From: JANOSH01 sp031415695
GTDB lineage: Bacteria > Actinomycetota > Acidimicrobiia > Acidimicrobiales > Ilumatobacteraceae
Assembly (NCBI GenBank): GCA_031415695.1
Contig: JANOSH010000051.1
Location: 242,409 to 306,408 of the forward strand
Direction: 5' to 3'
Length of the DNA stretch: 64,000 bases
Shown one piece after another: positions 47,768 through 55,683 of the stretch. A model generated the notes under the pieces. The model saw only the letters and a list, made by a program, of their open reading frames with translations. It ran no database searches and had not been told where the DNA came from. Positions within the stretch are counted from its first letter, which is position 1. Each line of letters opens with the position of its first letter. Made by a program: the position numbers and the translations under genes.

Positions 47768-48988
47768 GGTACCATCGACGGCTCGCTGAACTGATCGCAC
47801 ACTGAGCACGGCGGACCGGGGGAGTGGGCCGTACAGATGCGGAAAGTACGTTGTTCCCGCGAGGGCGTCGCTGCCCGGCGGGGCCTCGAACAACAAGTCG
47901 GAATCGAGCGCGGCGGTGTCGACTCGCACCACCACAAAATCGTCGGGATCATTGCGATAGAACGCGTTGGCGACCGTGAGCATCCGCTCGGGTCCGGCGG
48001 TGCAGTGGATGTAACCATCGGTCGCGAGCGAGGCAGGCTCAAACAGGTCGTCACCACGAGCCCAAGCATCGGCCGTCGTGAGGTGCAGAATTTCGTTGGG
48101 CACGCCAGGCCAACCACCACTAGCAACCTCAACTTGGGCGGTCTCGATCCGGCCCGTGCGATGCTGCATGCACGCTTCGGGCCGTCCATCGGCGCACGTA
48201 AGGATGAACAGGGTGGTCCCATCGGGCCCGCCGAGCATGCAGGCATACGCATTGTGTGACGTAGCCACCCGCTCGATGATCTCGCCGCCCTCGGCGACGA
48301 GCAGGCATTCGGGCTTCAGCGAGTTCGCAACCCACACCTGTCCGAGCGCATTGCAGGCAATACCGTCGGGCGCCACGCCCGGCAGGTTGGCCCAGACACG
48401 CCGATTGGTGAGGGTTCCGTCGGCTGACAGAGTGAATGCCGTAAGCCGTGCCCCAAACGACTCGGCGACGATAAGGGTCGTATGGTCGGGAGTTATGACC
48501 GTGCCGTTCGGGAATTCGAGACCCTCGGCTGCAACCGACGTTGCACCGTTTGGCGCCACTCGTACGAGTGAGGCCGGGGCACGACGAATTGTTGCCGGCC
48601 GACCGGCAATTCGATCGGCGACCGCTCGTTCGAAATCGAAACCAAAGTTGCCAACATAGGCATTCCCAGTTGCCGACACGACCATGTCGTTGACGTTGCC
48701 GCCAGCAAGATCGGCTAGGTCGGCATGCATGACCAGTGATCCATCGTGCTCTCGGCGCACGACGCGACGATCGAGCATCGAGACAAAGATCAGCCGCCCG
48801 TCGGGAAGCCAGCCAAGCCCGCTCGGACGTTGTGGCGCATCGAGTTGTACTTCGACGCTAAGGTCGCCGCCCCCGCCGAAGCTTCTTACGGCATGGTCGA
48901 AGAAGTCAGAAAACCACAGTCGCCCGTTGTGCCACCGAGGGCCCTCGCCGAACCGAAGACCAACGGCTGCTATGTCTGCGGTAACCAT
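47744..48988 (-). CDS. SMP-30/gluconolactonase-like protein fused to a DUF952 domain
   Basis: This 414-residue protein joins two domains in one frame. Residues 1-about 290 are an SMP-30/LRE-type beta-propeller: LRFGEGPRWHNGRLWFSDFF, GWLPDGRLIFVSMLDRRVV, EGLEFPNGTVITPDHTTLIV, LPGVAPDGIACNALGQVWVA. This family hydrolyses lactones. Residues about 300-412 are DUF952: ILHLTTADAWARGDDLFEPA, DGYIHCTAGPERMLTVANAF, FVVVRVDTAALDSDLLFEAP and FPHLYGPLPRSAV. DUF952 is usually a stand-alone protein of about 110 residues. The ATG at 48988 overlaps the LLM stop as ATGA. The last codons coincide with the right 25-bp repeat. The reaction of the fused product is unknown. Confidence 0.88.
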   Translation of the reverse strand: MVTADIAAVGLRFGEGPRWHNGRLWFSDFFDHAVRSFGGGGDLSVEVQLDAPQRPSGLGWLPDGRLIFVSMLDRRVVRREHDGSLVMHADLADLAGGNVNDMVVSATGNAYVGNFGFDFERAVADRIAGRPATIRRAPASLVRVAPNGATSVAAEGLEFPNGTVITPDHTTLIVAESFGARLTAFTLSADGTLTNRRVWANLPGVAPDGIACNALGQVWVANSLKPECLLVAEGGEIIERVATSHNAYACMLGGPDGTTLFILTCADGRPEACMQHRTGRIETAQVEVASGGWPGVPNEILHLTTADAWARGDDLFEPASLATDGYIHCTAGPERMLTVANAFYRNDPDDFVVVRVDTAALDSDLLFEAPPGSDALAGTTYFPHLYGPLPRSAVLSVRSVQRAVDGTFVGFETN

Positions 48989-50037
48989 CAGATGGAGTCG
49001 AGCAAACCGCGTAGCGTTTCGACGGTACGGACCTTTTGGTCGAGGGTGCCGAACAGGCCGCACTGCAAGTAGGTGACCCCAGCCTCGGCATAGGCAGCAA
49101 GGCGTTCCTTCACGTGACCGGCCGGGCCGACAAGTGACGCCTTGGCCAGATAATCGCTCGGGATAGCGGCTGCGGCCTCCTCCTTCTTGCCATCTAGGTA
49201 GAGATCCTGAATGAGCTTGGCCTCACCCTCCCACCCATACGCCGACATAATGTCGTTGTAGAAGTTCTTTCCACGAGCCCCCATGCCTCCGACGTACAGC
49301 GCGGCTTGCGGGCGTCCCATGTCGAGAATCTTCTCGACCGCCAGATCGTCACCAATGGCGACCGTGCCGCCGGCCACGATGTTCAATCGGCCGAGGGCTG
49401 GGTCACGCTTGGCCATACCAAGATCGAGAGCGTCGCCCCACACGCGGTCGGCCAACTCGGGCACGTAGAACACCGGGATCCAACCATCGGCGACCTCGGC
49501 CGTAGCCTCGACGCTCTTGCCCTTGAGCGATGCCCAGTACAACGGAATGCTGCTGCGAACAGGGTGATTGATCAGCTTGAGTGGCTTACCCAGCCCGGTA
49601 CCCTGACCGGCAGGAAGGGGGATGTGAATGGTCTTTCCCTGGTAGTTGATTACCTCGCGCTTCCACACCTGGCGGCACACTTCCATGGTCTCCTTAATAC
49701 GCTGCATCGGTGCCTCGTATGGCACCCCGTGGAAACCTTCAATTACTTGTGGACCTGATGCCCCGAGGCCGAGGATGCAACGGCCCCCAGACACGTTGTC
49801 GAGCCCCGCCGCAGTCATGGCCAACAGCGTCGCTGTTCGGCTGTACACGTTGATGATTGCCGAACCAATCTCCATTGTTTCGGTAGTCGCCGCGAGGTAG
49901 CCCATAATCGAAATGGCGTCGAAGCTGTAGGCCTCGGGAACCCAAACAGCTTCGATCCCTGCCTTCTCGAGCGTTCCGGCCTCTTGTGCGGCCGCCTTTA
50001 CGTCTCCGGCATAGTTGAGCATCATCGACAATTTCAT
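48988..50037 (-). CDS. LLM-class F420-dependent oxidoreductase
   Basis: This 349-residue luciferase-like enzyme has AGTLEKAGIEAVWVPEAYSF, AISIMGYLAATTETMEIGSA, GGRCILGLGASGPQVIEGFH, GVPYEAPMQRIKETMEVCR, IPLYWASLKGKSVEATAEVA and DGWIPVFYVPE. GLGASGPQVIEGxHGxPY is a marker of an actinobacterial F420-dependent subgroup related to methylene-H4MPT reductase. It is coupled to the SMP-30/DUF952 gene (ATGA) and follows galK after 12 bp on the same strand, making a three-gene minus operon. A redox step followed by lactone hydrolysis would be a logical pair (inference). Confidence 0.9.
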   Translation of the reverse strand: MKLSMMLNYAGDVKAAAQEAGTLEKAGIEAVWVPEAYSFDAISIMGYLAATTETMEIGSAIINVYSRTATLLAMTAAGLDNVSGGRCILGLGASGPQVIEGFHGVPYEAPMQRIKETMEVCRQVWKREVINYQGKTIHIPLPAGQGTGLGKPLKLINHPVRSSIPLYWASLKGKSVEATAEVADGWIPVFYVPELADRVWGDALDLGMAKRDPALGRLNIVAGGTVAIGDDLAVEKILDMGRPQAALYVGGMGARGKNFYNDIMSAYGWEGEAKLIQDLYLDGKKEEAAAAIPSDYLAKASLVGPAGHVKERLAAYAEAGVTYLQCGLFGTLDQKVRTVETLRGLLDSI

Positions 50038-50049
50038 GGGCTGATTCTG

Positions 50050-51057
50050 TCACTCCGCGACAACGTGCGCTCCGTTGGACGCCGTGACGACCCATGCCGA
50101 GTCGCCAAGGCGATGGTCGAGGGCACCCGGCTCACACAAGGCAACCGCACAGCCTCCGAATCCACCTCCCGTCATGCGGGCGCCCCATACCCCGGGAGCG
50201 TCAGCGAGTTCGGAGACCAGCGCATCCATCCGTGGTGTCGAGGTCTCGTAATCGGCGGCTAGCGATGCGTGACTGTCGTTCATCAACCGGCCTGCTTCGA
50301 AGCGATCATTGGTGGCGAGAGCAGCGCAAAATTCAAGAACGCGAGCGTTTTCGCTAATTACGTGTCGGGCTCTCGCCCGCACGGTCCAGTCGTCGATGTG
50401 GGTGGTATCGACAAGTCGTGCATCGCGTAAGGGACCAATGGCTGCTTCGGCTGCAGCGCATTCGGCCACTCGTGTGGCGTACTCGCTGCCTGCGAGGGTT
50501 CGACTGTGGCCGAACACGACGACCACGTCGAGATGTTCGGGTACTGGTACCAAGGTGATCTCAAGTGATCGGCAATCGATGAAGGTTGCGTGCCCAATTT
50601 GGCCAGCGGCAATACACAACTGATCCATGATTCCGCACGGTACGCCGCTGGCGCGCTGCTCGGCACGCTGACACATTTGGGCCAGTTGCGTGGGTGTTCC
50701 TTCGAAACCGAGAGCAAGCGCCACTGCCAGTTCGAGCGCAGCGCTCGACGAGAGCCCTGCGCCGATTGGGATCGTGGTGGTGACGTGTCCGGCGAAGCCT
50801 TGCGCTGGCCGCATCTCGGCCACAACACCGCCGACGTATTTGGCCCACTGCGGTGTCAAACGCTCCGGATGGCGCACATCGAGTTCGACACGGGCGACGT
50901 CGGCCTGGTCGGCCGACGTCAGCTCGACTCGGTCCGCCGCAGGCGAGCCGACCAACATCGTTGCCCGATCGATTGCCATTGGCAAGACCAAGCCGCCGGT
51001 GTAATCAGTGTGATCGCCAATGAGGTTGACGCGGCCTGGAGACCGAACAGTTATCAT
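50050..51057 (-). CDS. galK: Galactokinase
   Basis: This 335-residue GHMP kinase phosphorylates galactose. It has the galactokinase signature RSPGRVNLIGDHTDYTGGLV, the ATP-binding loop TTIPIGAGLSSSAALELAVA, CGIMDQLCIAAGQIGHATFI with the catalytic Asp, and the third motif ARMTGGGFGGCAVAL. Length is a little short of E. coli GalK (382) but all three motifs are complete. The ATG at 51057 (MITVRSPGRV) is chosen; the longer frame has no similarity. No galT or galE lies nearby. It is divergent from the alpha/beta hydrolase gene with 51 bp between starts. Confidence 0.92.
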   Translation of the reverse strand: MITVRSPGRVNLIGDHTDYTGGLVLPMAIDRATMLVGSPAADRVELTSADQADVARVELDVRHPERLTPQWAKYVGGVVAEMRPAQGFAGHVTTTIPIGAGLSSSAALELAVALALGFEGTPTQLAQMCQRAEQRASGVPCGIMDQLCIAAGQIGHATFIDCRSLEITLVPVPEHLDVVVVFGHSRTLAGSEYATRVAECAAAEAAIGPLRDARLVDTTHIDDWTVRARARHVISENARVLEFCAALATNDRFEAGRLMNDSHASLAADYETSTPRMDALVSELADAPGVWGARMTGGGFGGCAVALCEPGALDHRLGDSAWVVTASNGAHVVAE

Positions 51058-51108
51058 CGGAATGTCTTGGATACGGGCACACACCGTACGGTACGCGAAA
51101 CTCCACCC

Positions 51109-51996
51109 ATGCCGCGGGCGAAGCTACTCAACAGCATCGAGATTGAATACGAAACGTTCGGACACGCCGATCACCCAGCGCTGCTGTTGGTGAGCGGATT
51201 TACCAGCCAGATGACCTCTTGGGAAGACGGACTCTGCAACCTCTTGGCCGGCAAGGGACGATTCGTTATCCGGTTCGACAACCGAGACGTAGGGCTGTCC
51301 ACCCACCTCGACGGACAGACCGCTTCGCTGGGCGATATCCGCCGAGCTCGTAAGGAGCGAACCCCGATGCCGGTCGTGCCGTACACCCTCAGCGACTTTG
51401 CGGCCGACGGCATCGGTGTCCTCGACGATCTTGGCATCGATTCGGCTCACATTGCCGGATCGTCTATGGGTGGAATGATCGTTCAAACCATGGCGATAGA
51501 GCACTCAACTCGCGTTGCTTCCCTCACGTCCATCATGTCGAACACGGGCGAGCATCGGTACGGCCGTTCGACACCCGAGGCCGACGCGGCGAACATGCGA
51601 ACACCTGCCTACGAGCGGTCGGCCTACATCTCCCAAGGCGTCGAGAACCGACGTATCTGGTCGAGTGAGCGATACTACGATCCCGAATGGGAAGCATTCC
51701 GACTCGGTCGCGACTTCGACCGAATGTTCTATCCGCAAGGGTCACTACGCCAGGCGGCAGCCGTGATGGTGTCACCTTCCCGTGCCGATGCGCTCAGGGC
51801 GCTACAGTGCCCGACCCTGGTCCTTCATGGCCGCAATGACGCGCTCATCGATCTGTCGGGCGGCGAGCGCACAGCCGAACTTGTGTCTGGGTCCAAGCTC
51901 GTTGTCCTGAGCGACATGGCCCACGATCTGCCCCGGCCGCTCTGGCCGTTCATTAGCGACCTTATTGTCAGCCACACCGCTCACATTCCCGCCTAA
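51109..51996 (+). CDS. Alpha/beta hydrolase
   Basis: This 295-residue alpha/beta-fold hydrolase begins PRAKLLNSIEIEYETFG and has HPALLLVSGFTSQMTSWED, RFDNRDVGLSTHLDGQTA, the nucleophile elbow AHIAGSSMGGMIVQTMAIEH, the acid strand CPTLVLHGRNDALIDLSGGE and the catalytic His in LSDMAHDLPRPLW. RFDNRDxGxS is common in the haloperoxidase/esterase-like branch. The substrate is unknown. The ATG at 51109 is chosen because in-frame sequence further upstream is the reverse complement of galK. It is followed after 17 bp by the racemase-like gene with a good GAGGAG site, so the two form an operon, probably in acyl-CoA or ester breakdown. Confidence 0.9.
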   Translation: MPRAKLLNSIEIEYETFGHADHPALLLVSGFTSQMTSWEDGLCNLLAGKGRFVIRFDNRDVGLSTHLDGQTASLGDIRRARKERTPMPVVPYTLSDFAADGIGVLDDLGIDSAHIAGSSMGGMIVQTMAIEHSTRVASLTSIMSNTGEHRYGRSTPEADAANMRTPAYERSAYISQGVENRRIWSSERYYDPEWEAFRLGRDFDRMFYPQGSLRQAAAVMVSPSRADALRALQCPTLVLHGRNDALIDLSGGERTAELVSGSKLVVLSDMAHDLPRPLWPFISDLIVSHTAHIPA

Positions 51997-52013
51997 CTAC
52001 GAGGAGAACTGCT

Positions 52014-53165
52014 ATGTCTGGACCACTAACCGGTTATCGGATCATCGAAATTGCCGGAATCGGCCCCGGCCCGTTCGCGGCCATGATGCTCGCCGATATG
52101 GGTGCCGAGGTCATCAGAGTCGAACGGGCACAAGCGGTTCGGCATCCCGTCTCCGATGCTCCAGGTAAAGACGTGCTCCAGCGCGGGCGCCGAAACGTTG
52201 CCATCGATCTCAAACACCCTGACGGCGTGGCCACACTTCTGCGCCTCGTGGAATCGGCCGACGCCATGATCGAAGGTTTCCGGCCCGGCGTCATGGAACG
52301 CCTGGGTGCCGGTCCCGATGTATGTCTCACCCGCAACCCCAGGCTTGTCTACGGCCGGATGACTGGGTGGGGTCAAGAGGGGCCATATTCCTTGGCCGCA
52401 GGACACGACATCAACTACATCGCGTTGGCAGGTGCACTAGCTCACTTCGGGCGCGCCGGCGAGGGCCCAACTCCACCACTTAATATGGTCGGCGACTTTG
52501 GCGGGGGTGGCATGTTTCTGGCGTATGGCGTCGTGTGCGCCCTTCTCGAAGCCTCAAAGAGTGGCCTCGGTCAAGTTGTCGATACGGCCATGGTCGACGG
52601 TTCCGCGGTACTCATGAGCATGTTCTGGGCCATGAAGGAGATTGGCATTTTCGACGAGAATGCCCGAGGTACGAACATGCTCGATACCGGCGCGCCGTTC
52701 TACGACGTCTACAAATGCTCCGACGGCGAGTACATCTCCATCGGCTCCATCGAACCGCAGTTCTATGCCGAGTTACTCCGCATTGCCGGCCTCGCAGGCG
52801 ACGCCGAGTTTGAACGCCAGAACGACAAAGCGAAATGGCCGCATCTCAAAGAGCGCATCGCCGCACTGTTCCTCACGAAGTCTCGAACCGAGTGGTGCGA
52901 GCTAATGGAACACACCGATGTGTGTTTTGCCCCGGTGCTTACCATGTCTGAAGCAGCCCAACATCCGCACAACGTCGCTCGTGGCACGTTTGTCGACATT
53001 GCTGGTGTAACTCAGCCCGCGCCAGCGCCCCGGTTCAGCCGGACCAAGGCGCGGGTGCCGAGCCCGCCAGCTCAGCCCGGGCAGCACACACGAGACGTAC
53101 TGGCCGACTGGGGTATAGCCGAGGCAGAGATAGTGGGTCTCGTGGCTTCGGGGGCAGTGACCTAA
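52014..53165 (+). CDS. CoA-transferase family III protein, alpha-methylacyl-CoA racemase-like
   Basis: This 383-residue protein has the family III start LTGYRIIEIAGIGPGPFAAM and MLADMGAEVIRVERAQ, VAIDLKHPDGVATLLRLVES, ADAMIEGFRPGVMERLG and GRMTGWGQEGPYSLAAGHDI. The catalytic residues of alpha-methylacyl-CoA racemase are in place: His in AAGHDINYIALAG, Asp in MVGDFGGGGMFLAYGVVCAL and Glu in the later helical region. The close match to racemase sequences favours 2-methylacyl-CoA racemisation, needed for beta-oxidation of branched fatty acids and sterol side chains. GAGGAG lies 7 bp before the ATG. Confidence 0.9.
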   Translation: MSGPLTGYRIIEIAGIGPGPFAAMMLADMGAEVIRVERAQAVRHPVSDAPGKDVLQRGRRNVAIDLKHPDGVATLLRLVESADAMIEGFRPGVMERLGAGPDVCLTRNPRLVYGRMTGWGQEGPYSLAAGHDINYIALAGALAHFGRAGEGPTPPLNMVGDFGGGGMFLAYGVVCALLEASKSGLGQVVDTAMVDGSAVLMSMFWAMKEIGIFDENARGTNMLDTGAPFYDVYKCSDGEYISIGSIEPQFYAELLRIAGLAGDAEFERQNDKAKWPHLKERIAALFLTKSRTEWCELMEHTDVCFAPVLTMSEAAQHPHNVARGTFVDIAGVTQPAPAPRFSRTKARVPSPPAQPGQHTRDVLADWGIAEAEIVGLVASGAVT

Positions 53166-53187
53166 CCCTGGCTACGCTGATACTGCC

Positions 53188-53985
53188 ATGGCGACCATCG
53201 TTTTCTTTCACGCTCATCCCGACGACGAAGCAATGTCCACCGGTGGCACTATTGCGCGCGCGTCGCAGGAGGGGCACCGTGTCGTTCTCGTTGTTGCTAC
53301 CGATGGGGCGCACGGCGAACGTCCCGCTGATCTTGCCGACGGCGAGACCCTGGTCGACCGTCGTCGGCTCGAACTGCATCGCTCCGCTGCGGCACTTGGA
53401 ATTCACAAGGTGGTCTGGTTCGGTCGAGCCGACTCGGGAATGACTGGTTGGGACCAAAACAGCCACCCGAGCGCCTTTATGCAGATGCCAGTCGAGGCTG
53501 GTGGTGAGCGCCTCGCCGAAATACTGCGCCACGAAAATGCCGACGTTCTCGTTGTCTACGACTGGCACGGCAATTACGGCCACCCCGACCACATCCAAGT
53601 CCATCGTGTGGGTCACCGTGCCGCCGAACTTGCCGGTACGCCGCGGGTGTTCGAAGCCACAATGAACCGGGATGCCTTTAGGCGCATGGTGAGCATGATG
53701 CCCGACCCAGACGGGTTCGATCCCGATGGGCCTGCGGACGACGGCAACCCAATTGGCATGGCCGAACATGAAATCACCCATTTCATCGACGTGTCTGCCT
53801 ACCTTGAGCTCAAGAAGGCGTCGTTACGCAGCCATGCCAGCCAAATTTCCGACGCATCGTTCTTCATGCAAATGCCCGATGAGGTGTTTGCCATGGCATT
53901 TGGAACCGAATGGTTCCGGGAACCGGCTCGAATCGGCAATGCCGTTGCCGACCCCCTAGGTCGTAGCTCGTGGTTGTTCGAGTAA
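53188..53985 (+). CDS. PIG-L family deacetylase (mycothiol-type)
   Basis: This 265-residue zinc deacetylase has the metal motif TIVFFHAHPDDEAMSTGGTI, then VVLVVATDGAHGERP and, later, YDWHGNYGHPDHIQVHRVGH with the HPDH motif. The length fits MshB/Mca-type enzymes, which cleave N-acetyl-glucosaminyl-inositol or mycothiol S-conjugates in actinobacteria. The presence of ino1 in the window is consistent with mycothiol use, but the two genes are 38 kb apart. Whether it is MshB, Mca or another PIG-L enzyme cannot be decided. It follows the racemase-like gene by 22 bp and may share its transcript. Confidence 0.9.
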   Translation: MATIVFFHAHPDDEAMSTGGTIARASQEGHRVVLVVATDGAHGERPADLADGETLVDRRRLELHRSAAALGIHKVVWFGRADSGMTGWDQNSHPSAFMQMPVEAGGERLAEILRHENADVLVVYDWHGNYGHPDHIQVHRVGHRAAELAGTPRVFEATMNRDAFRRMVSMMPDPDGFDPDGPADDGNPIGMAEHEITHFIDVSAYLELKKASLRSHASQISDASFFMQMPDEVFAMAFGTEWFREPARIGNAVADPLGRSSWLFE

Positions 53986-54067
53986 CGGCGTTGGTCAAAC
54001 CGAAAAACATGGCGGTTTCGAGCCGACTAGTGTTATGGCTTGGCGGCCGCCGCCATGCATCATTTTC

Positions 54068-54448
54068 ATGATCCACGCTGCTAGCGGTCTCCGCTCCCTT
54101 CACGCTAATCTTGCCTGGTTTGTCGTCATCGGCAACGGCCTCGCCGGTATCTGGGCGCTCAGCGCCCACCGAGTCGTGGCGCTCAGGACTCGCGCCCTGT
54201 GGTGGTTCATCGGGCTGGTCGAGGTTGCGGTGTTTGCTCAAGCGAGCCTTGGCACATACCTCGTTGCCGCTAAGAAGTTTCAACATCCAAAGTTTCACAG
54301 CTTTTACGGCTTTGTAGCCATAGTGGTGGTGGCCATCTTGTACTCGTACCGACGTCAGCTGGGGTCAAGAAAGTACCTCTTATACGGGTGGGGCGGGATG
54401 TTCCTTATGGGCCTCGGTATCCGAGCCATGCTTGTGACCGGTCGATAG
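54068..54448 (+). CDS. Small multi-pass membrane protein of unknown function
   Basis: This 126-residue protein has four hydrophobic segments (LAWFVVIGNGLAGIWALSA; LWWFIGLVEVAVFAQASLGT; FHSFYGFVAIVVVAILYSY; LLYGWGGMFLMGLGIRAM). HPKFHSFYGFVAIV is a recurrent block in short actinobacterial membrane proteins, but no function is known. The ATG at 54068 (MIHAASGLRSLHANLAW) is chosen for hydrophobic register; an upstream in-frame start would add a proline-rich stretch. Two bases separate its stop from the PAS-PAS-GGDEF start, so they are co-transcribed, as in the first cyclic-di-GMP operon where a membrane protein is also paired with a GGDEF protein. Confidence 0.65.
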   Translation: MIHAASGLRSLHANLAWFVVIGNGLAGIWALSAHRVVALRTRALWWFIGLVEVAVFAQASLGTYLVAAKKFQHPKFHSFYGFVAIVVVAILYSYRRQLGSRKYLLYGWGGMFLMGLGIRAMLVTGR

Positions 54449-54450
54449 CC

Positions 54451-55671
54451 ATGGATGGGCTCGATTCTCTCGTGTTGAGCCTTGGGCCTGATCCGGTCAT
54501 CATCATTGATGACCAACTCAATCTGCGGTACGCCACTGAGTCCAGCGAGCAGCTCTTCGGCTATGCACGGGCCGACATAGTTGGTCGAAGCGTGGCCGAC
54601 CTCATTCATCCTGACGACCTCGACATAGCGCTCACCGCCACATCTGGAATGAAGATTGTCGACATTGGGCCGCCTATCGAGCTTCGTATCCGGACCGGTA
54701 ATGGAACATGGTGCCATGTCGAGGCGGTCGCCCGTAACCTGTACGACCATCCAGAGGTTCGTGGGCTGTTGGTGTCGGTGCGTGACATTACCCGGCGCCG
54801 TTGGCGTGACATGGCCGTGAACAGCGGGTCTCGCTCGGAAATACTTCTGCAATACGCGGCTGGGTTGCTCGCCCTGGTTGGTCACGATGGACGATTGCGG
54901 ATGCTCAGCGATGGCTGGGGACGCATGCTCGGGCGCTATTGGGAGGACGCCGTCGGTACGTTGTTTGTTGATTCGGTTGACCCGCTCGACCGCAGCCGGG
55001 TGCTGGCTGCGTTGTCGTCGTCCAGCGTTGGGGCGACGCATCTCGAGGCTCGTTTGCTGCATTGCGACGGCCATTCGATTCCGTACCACCTTGCTCTCGT
55101 TAACATGCTCGACGATCCCGTCGTGCAAGGTCACGTGGTCACGGCGCACGATATTAGCGACCTCACAGCGATGCGTACGCAGCTCGAACATCTCGCCGCG
55201 CACGACTCGCTGACGGACCTTCCAAATCGGGCGTGGCTCCTAAACCAAGTTGCAGCCACTCTTGTTGCTGCTGGACCCTGCACCGAAGTTGTGGCTCTGT
55301 TTATCGACCTCGATGACTTCAAGTCGGTCAACGACTCCCTCGGTCATCAAGCTGGTGACGAGGTACTTGTGCAACTTGCCCAGCGGCTGACTGCTGGCAA
55401 CTCTCGCTCCGACATGGTGGCCCGCCTGGGTGGGGATGAGTTTGTGGTCGTGGCAATCGAGAACTCCGACGCTGTCTGGAAGAACCGGCTCATCGATCAT
55501 TACGAAGAACTGGTCGCTCGTCCATTCCGCCTCGGCACGGTCACGATCCACACATCAGCATCTATTGGTCTGGCGTCTGCCATCCCCGGCGACACACCCG
55601 AGACGCTTTTTTCCCGGGCAGACAGAGAGATGTACCGGGCAAAGACTGGGCGTAAAGGCCCAGGGGCCTAG
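54451..55671 (+). CDS. PAS-PAS-GGDEF diguanylate cyclase
   Basis: This 406-residue soluble protein has two PAS domains (about 4-118 and 130-240) and a C-terminal GGDEF domain (about 245-405). PAS landmarks include EQLFGYARADIVGRSVADLI, HPDD and VSVRDITRRR; the second has GRMLGRYWEDAVGTLFVDSV and VTAHDISDL. The active-site motif is ARLGGDEFVVVA (residues 327-331), and LFIDLDDFKSVNDSLGHQAG gives the metal Asp. The RxxD inhibitory site is absent (SRSD). No membrane segment or heme-type residue is obvious. It should make cyclic-di-GMP in response to an unknown cytosolic signal. Its end is convergent with pckG (12 bp). Confidence 0.92.
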   Translation: MDGLDSLVLSLGPDPVIIIDDQLNLRYATESSEQLFGYARADIVGRSVADLIHPDDLDIALTATSGMKIVDIGPPIELRIRTGNGTWCHVEAVARNLYDHPEVRGLLVSVRDITRRRWRDMAVNSGSRSEILLQYAAGLLALVGHDGRLRMLSDGWGRMLGRYWEDAVGTLFVDSVDPLDRSRVLAALSSSSVGATHLEARLLHCDGHSIPYHLALVNMLDDPVVQGHVVTAHDISDLTAMRTQLEHLAAHDSLTDLPNRAWLLNQVAATLVAAGPCTEVVALFIDLDDFKSVNDSLGHQAGDEVLVQLAQRLTAGNSRSDMVARLGGDEFVVVAIENSDAVWKNRLIDHYEELVARPFRLGTVTIHTSASIGLASAIPGDTPETLFSRADREMYRAKTGRKGPGA

Positions 55672-55683
55672 GCCCTGCAGCGT

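Noticed and set aside
50590..51108. Long in-frame upstream extension of the alpha/beta hydrolase gene
   Set aside because: It is the complement of galK, and the family start is clear at 51109.
55660..55683. GGCCTAGGCC palindrome between PAS-GGDEF and pckG as a terminator
   Set aside because: Its centre has no loop room, it overlaps the stop codon, and there is no T run; a chance palindrome is more likely.
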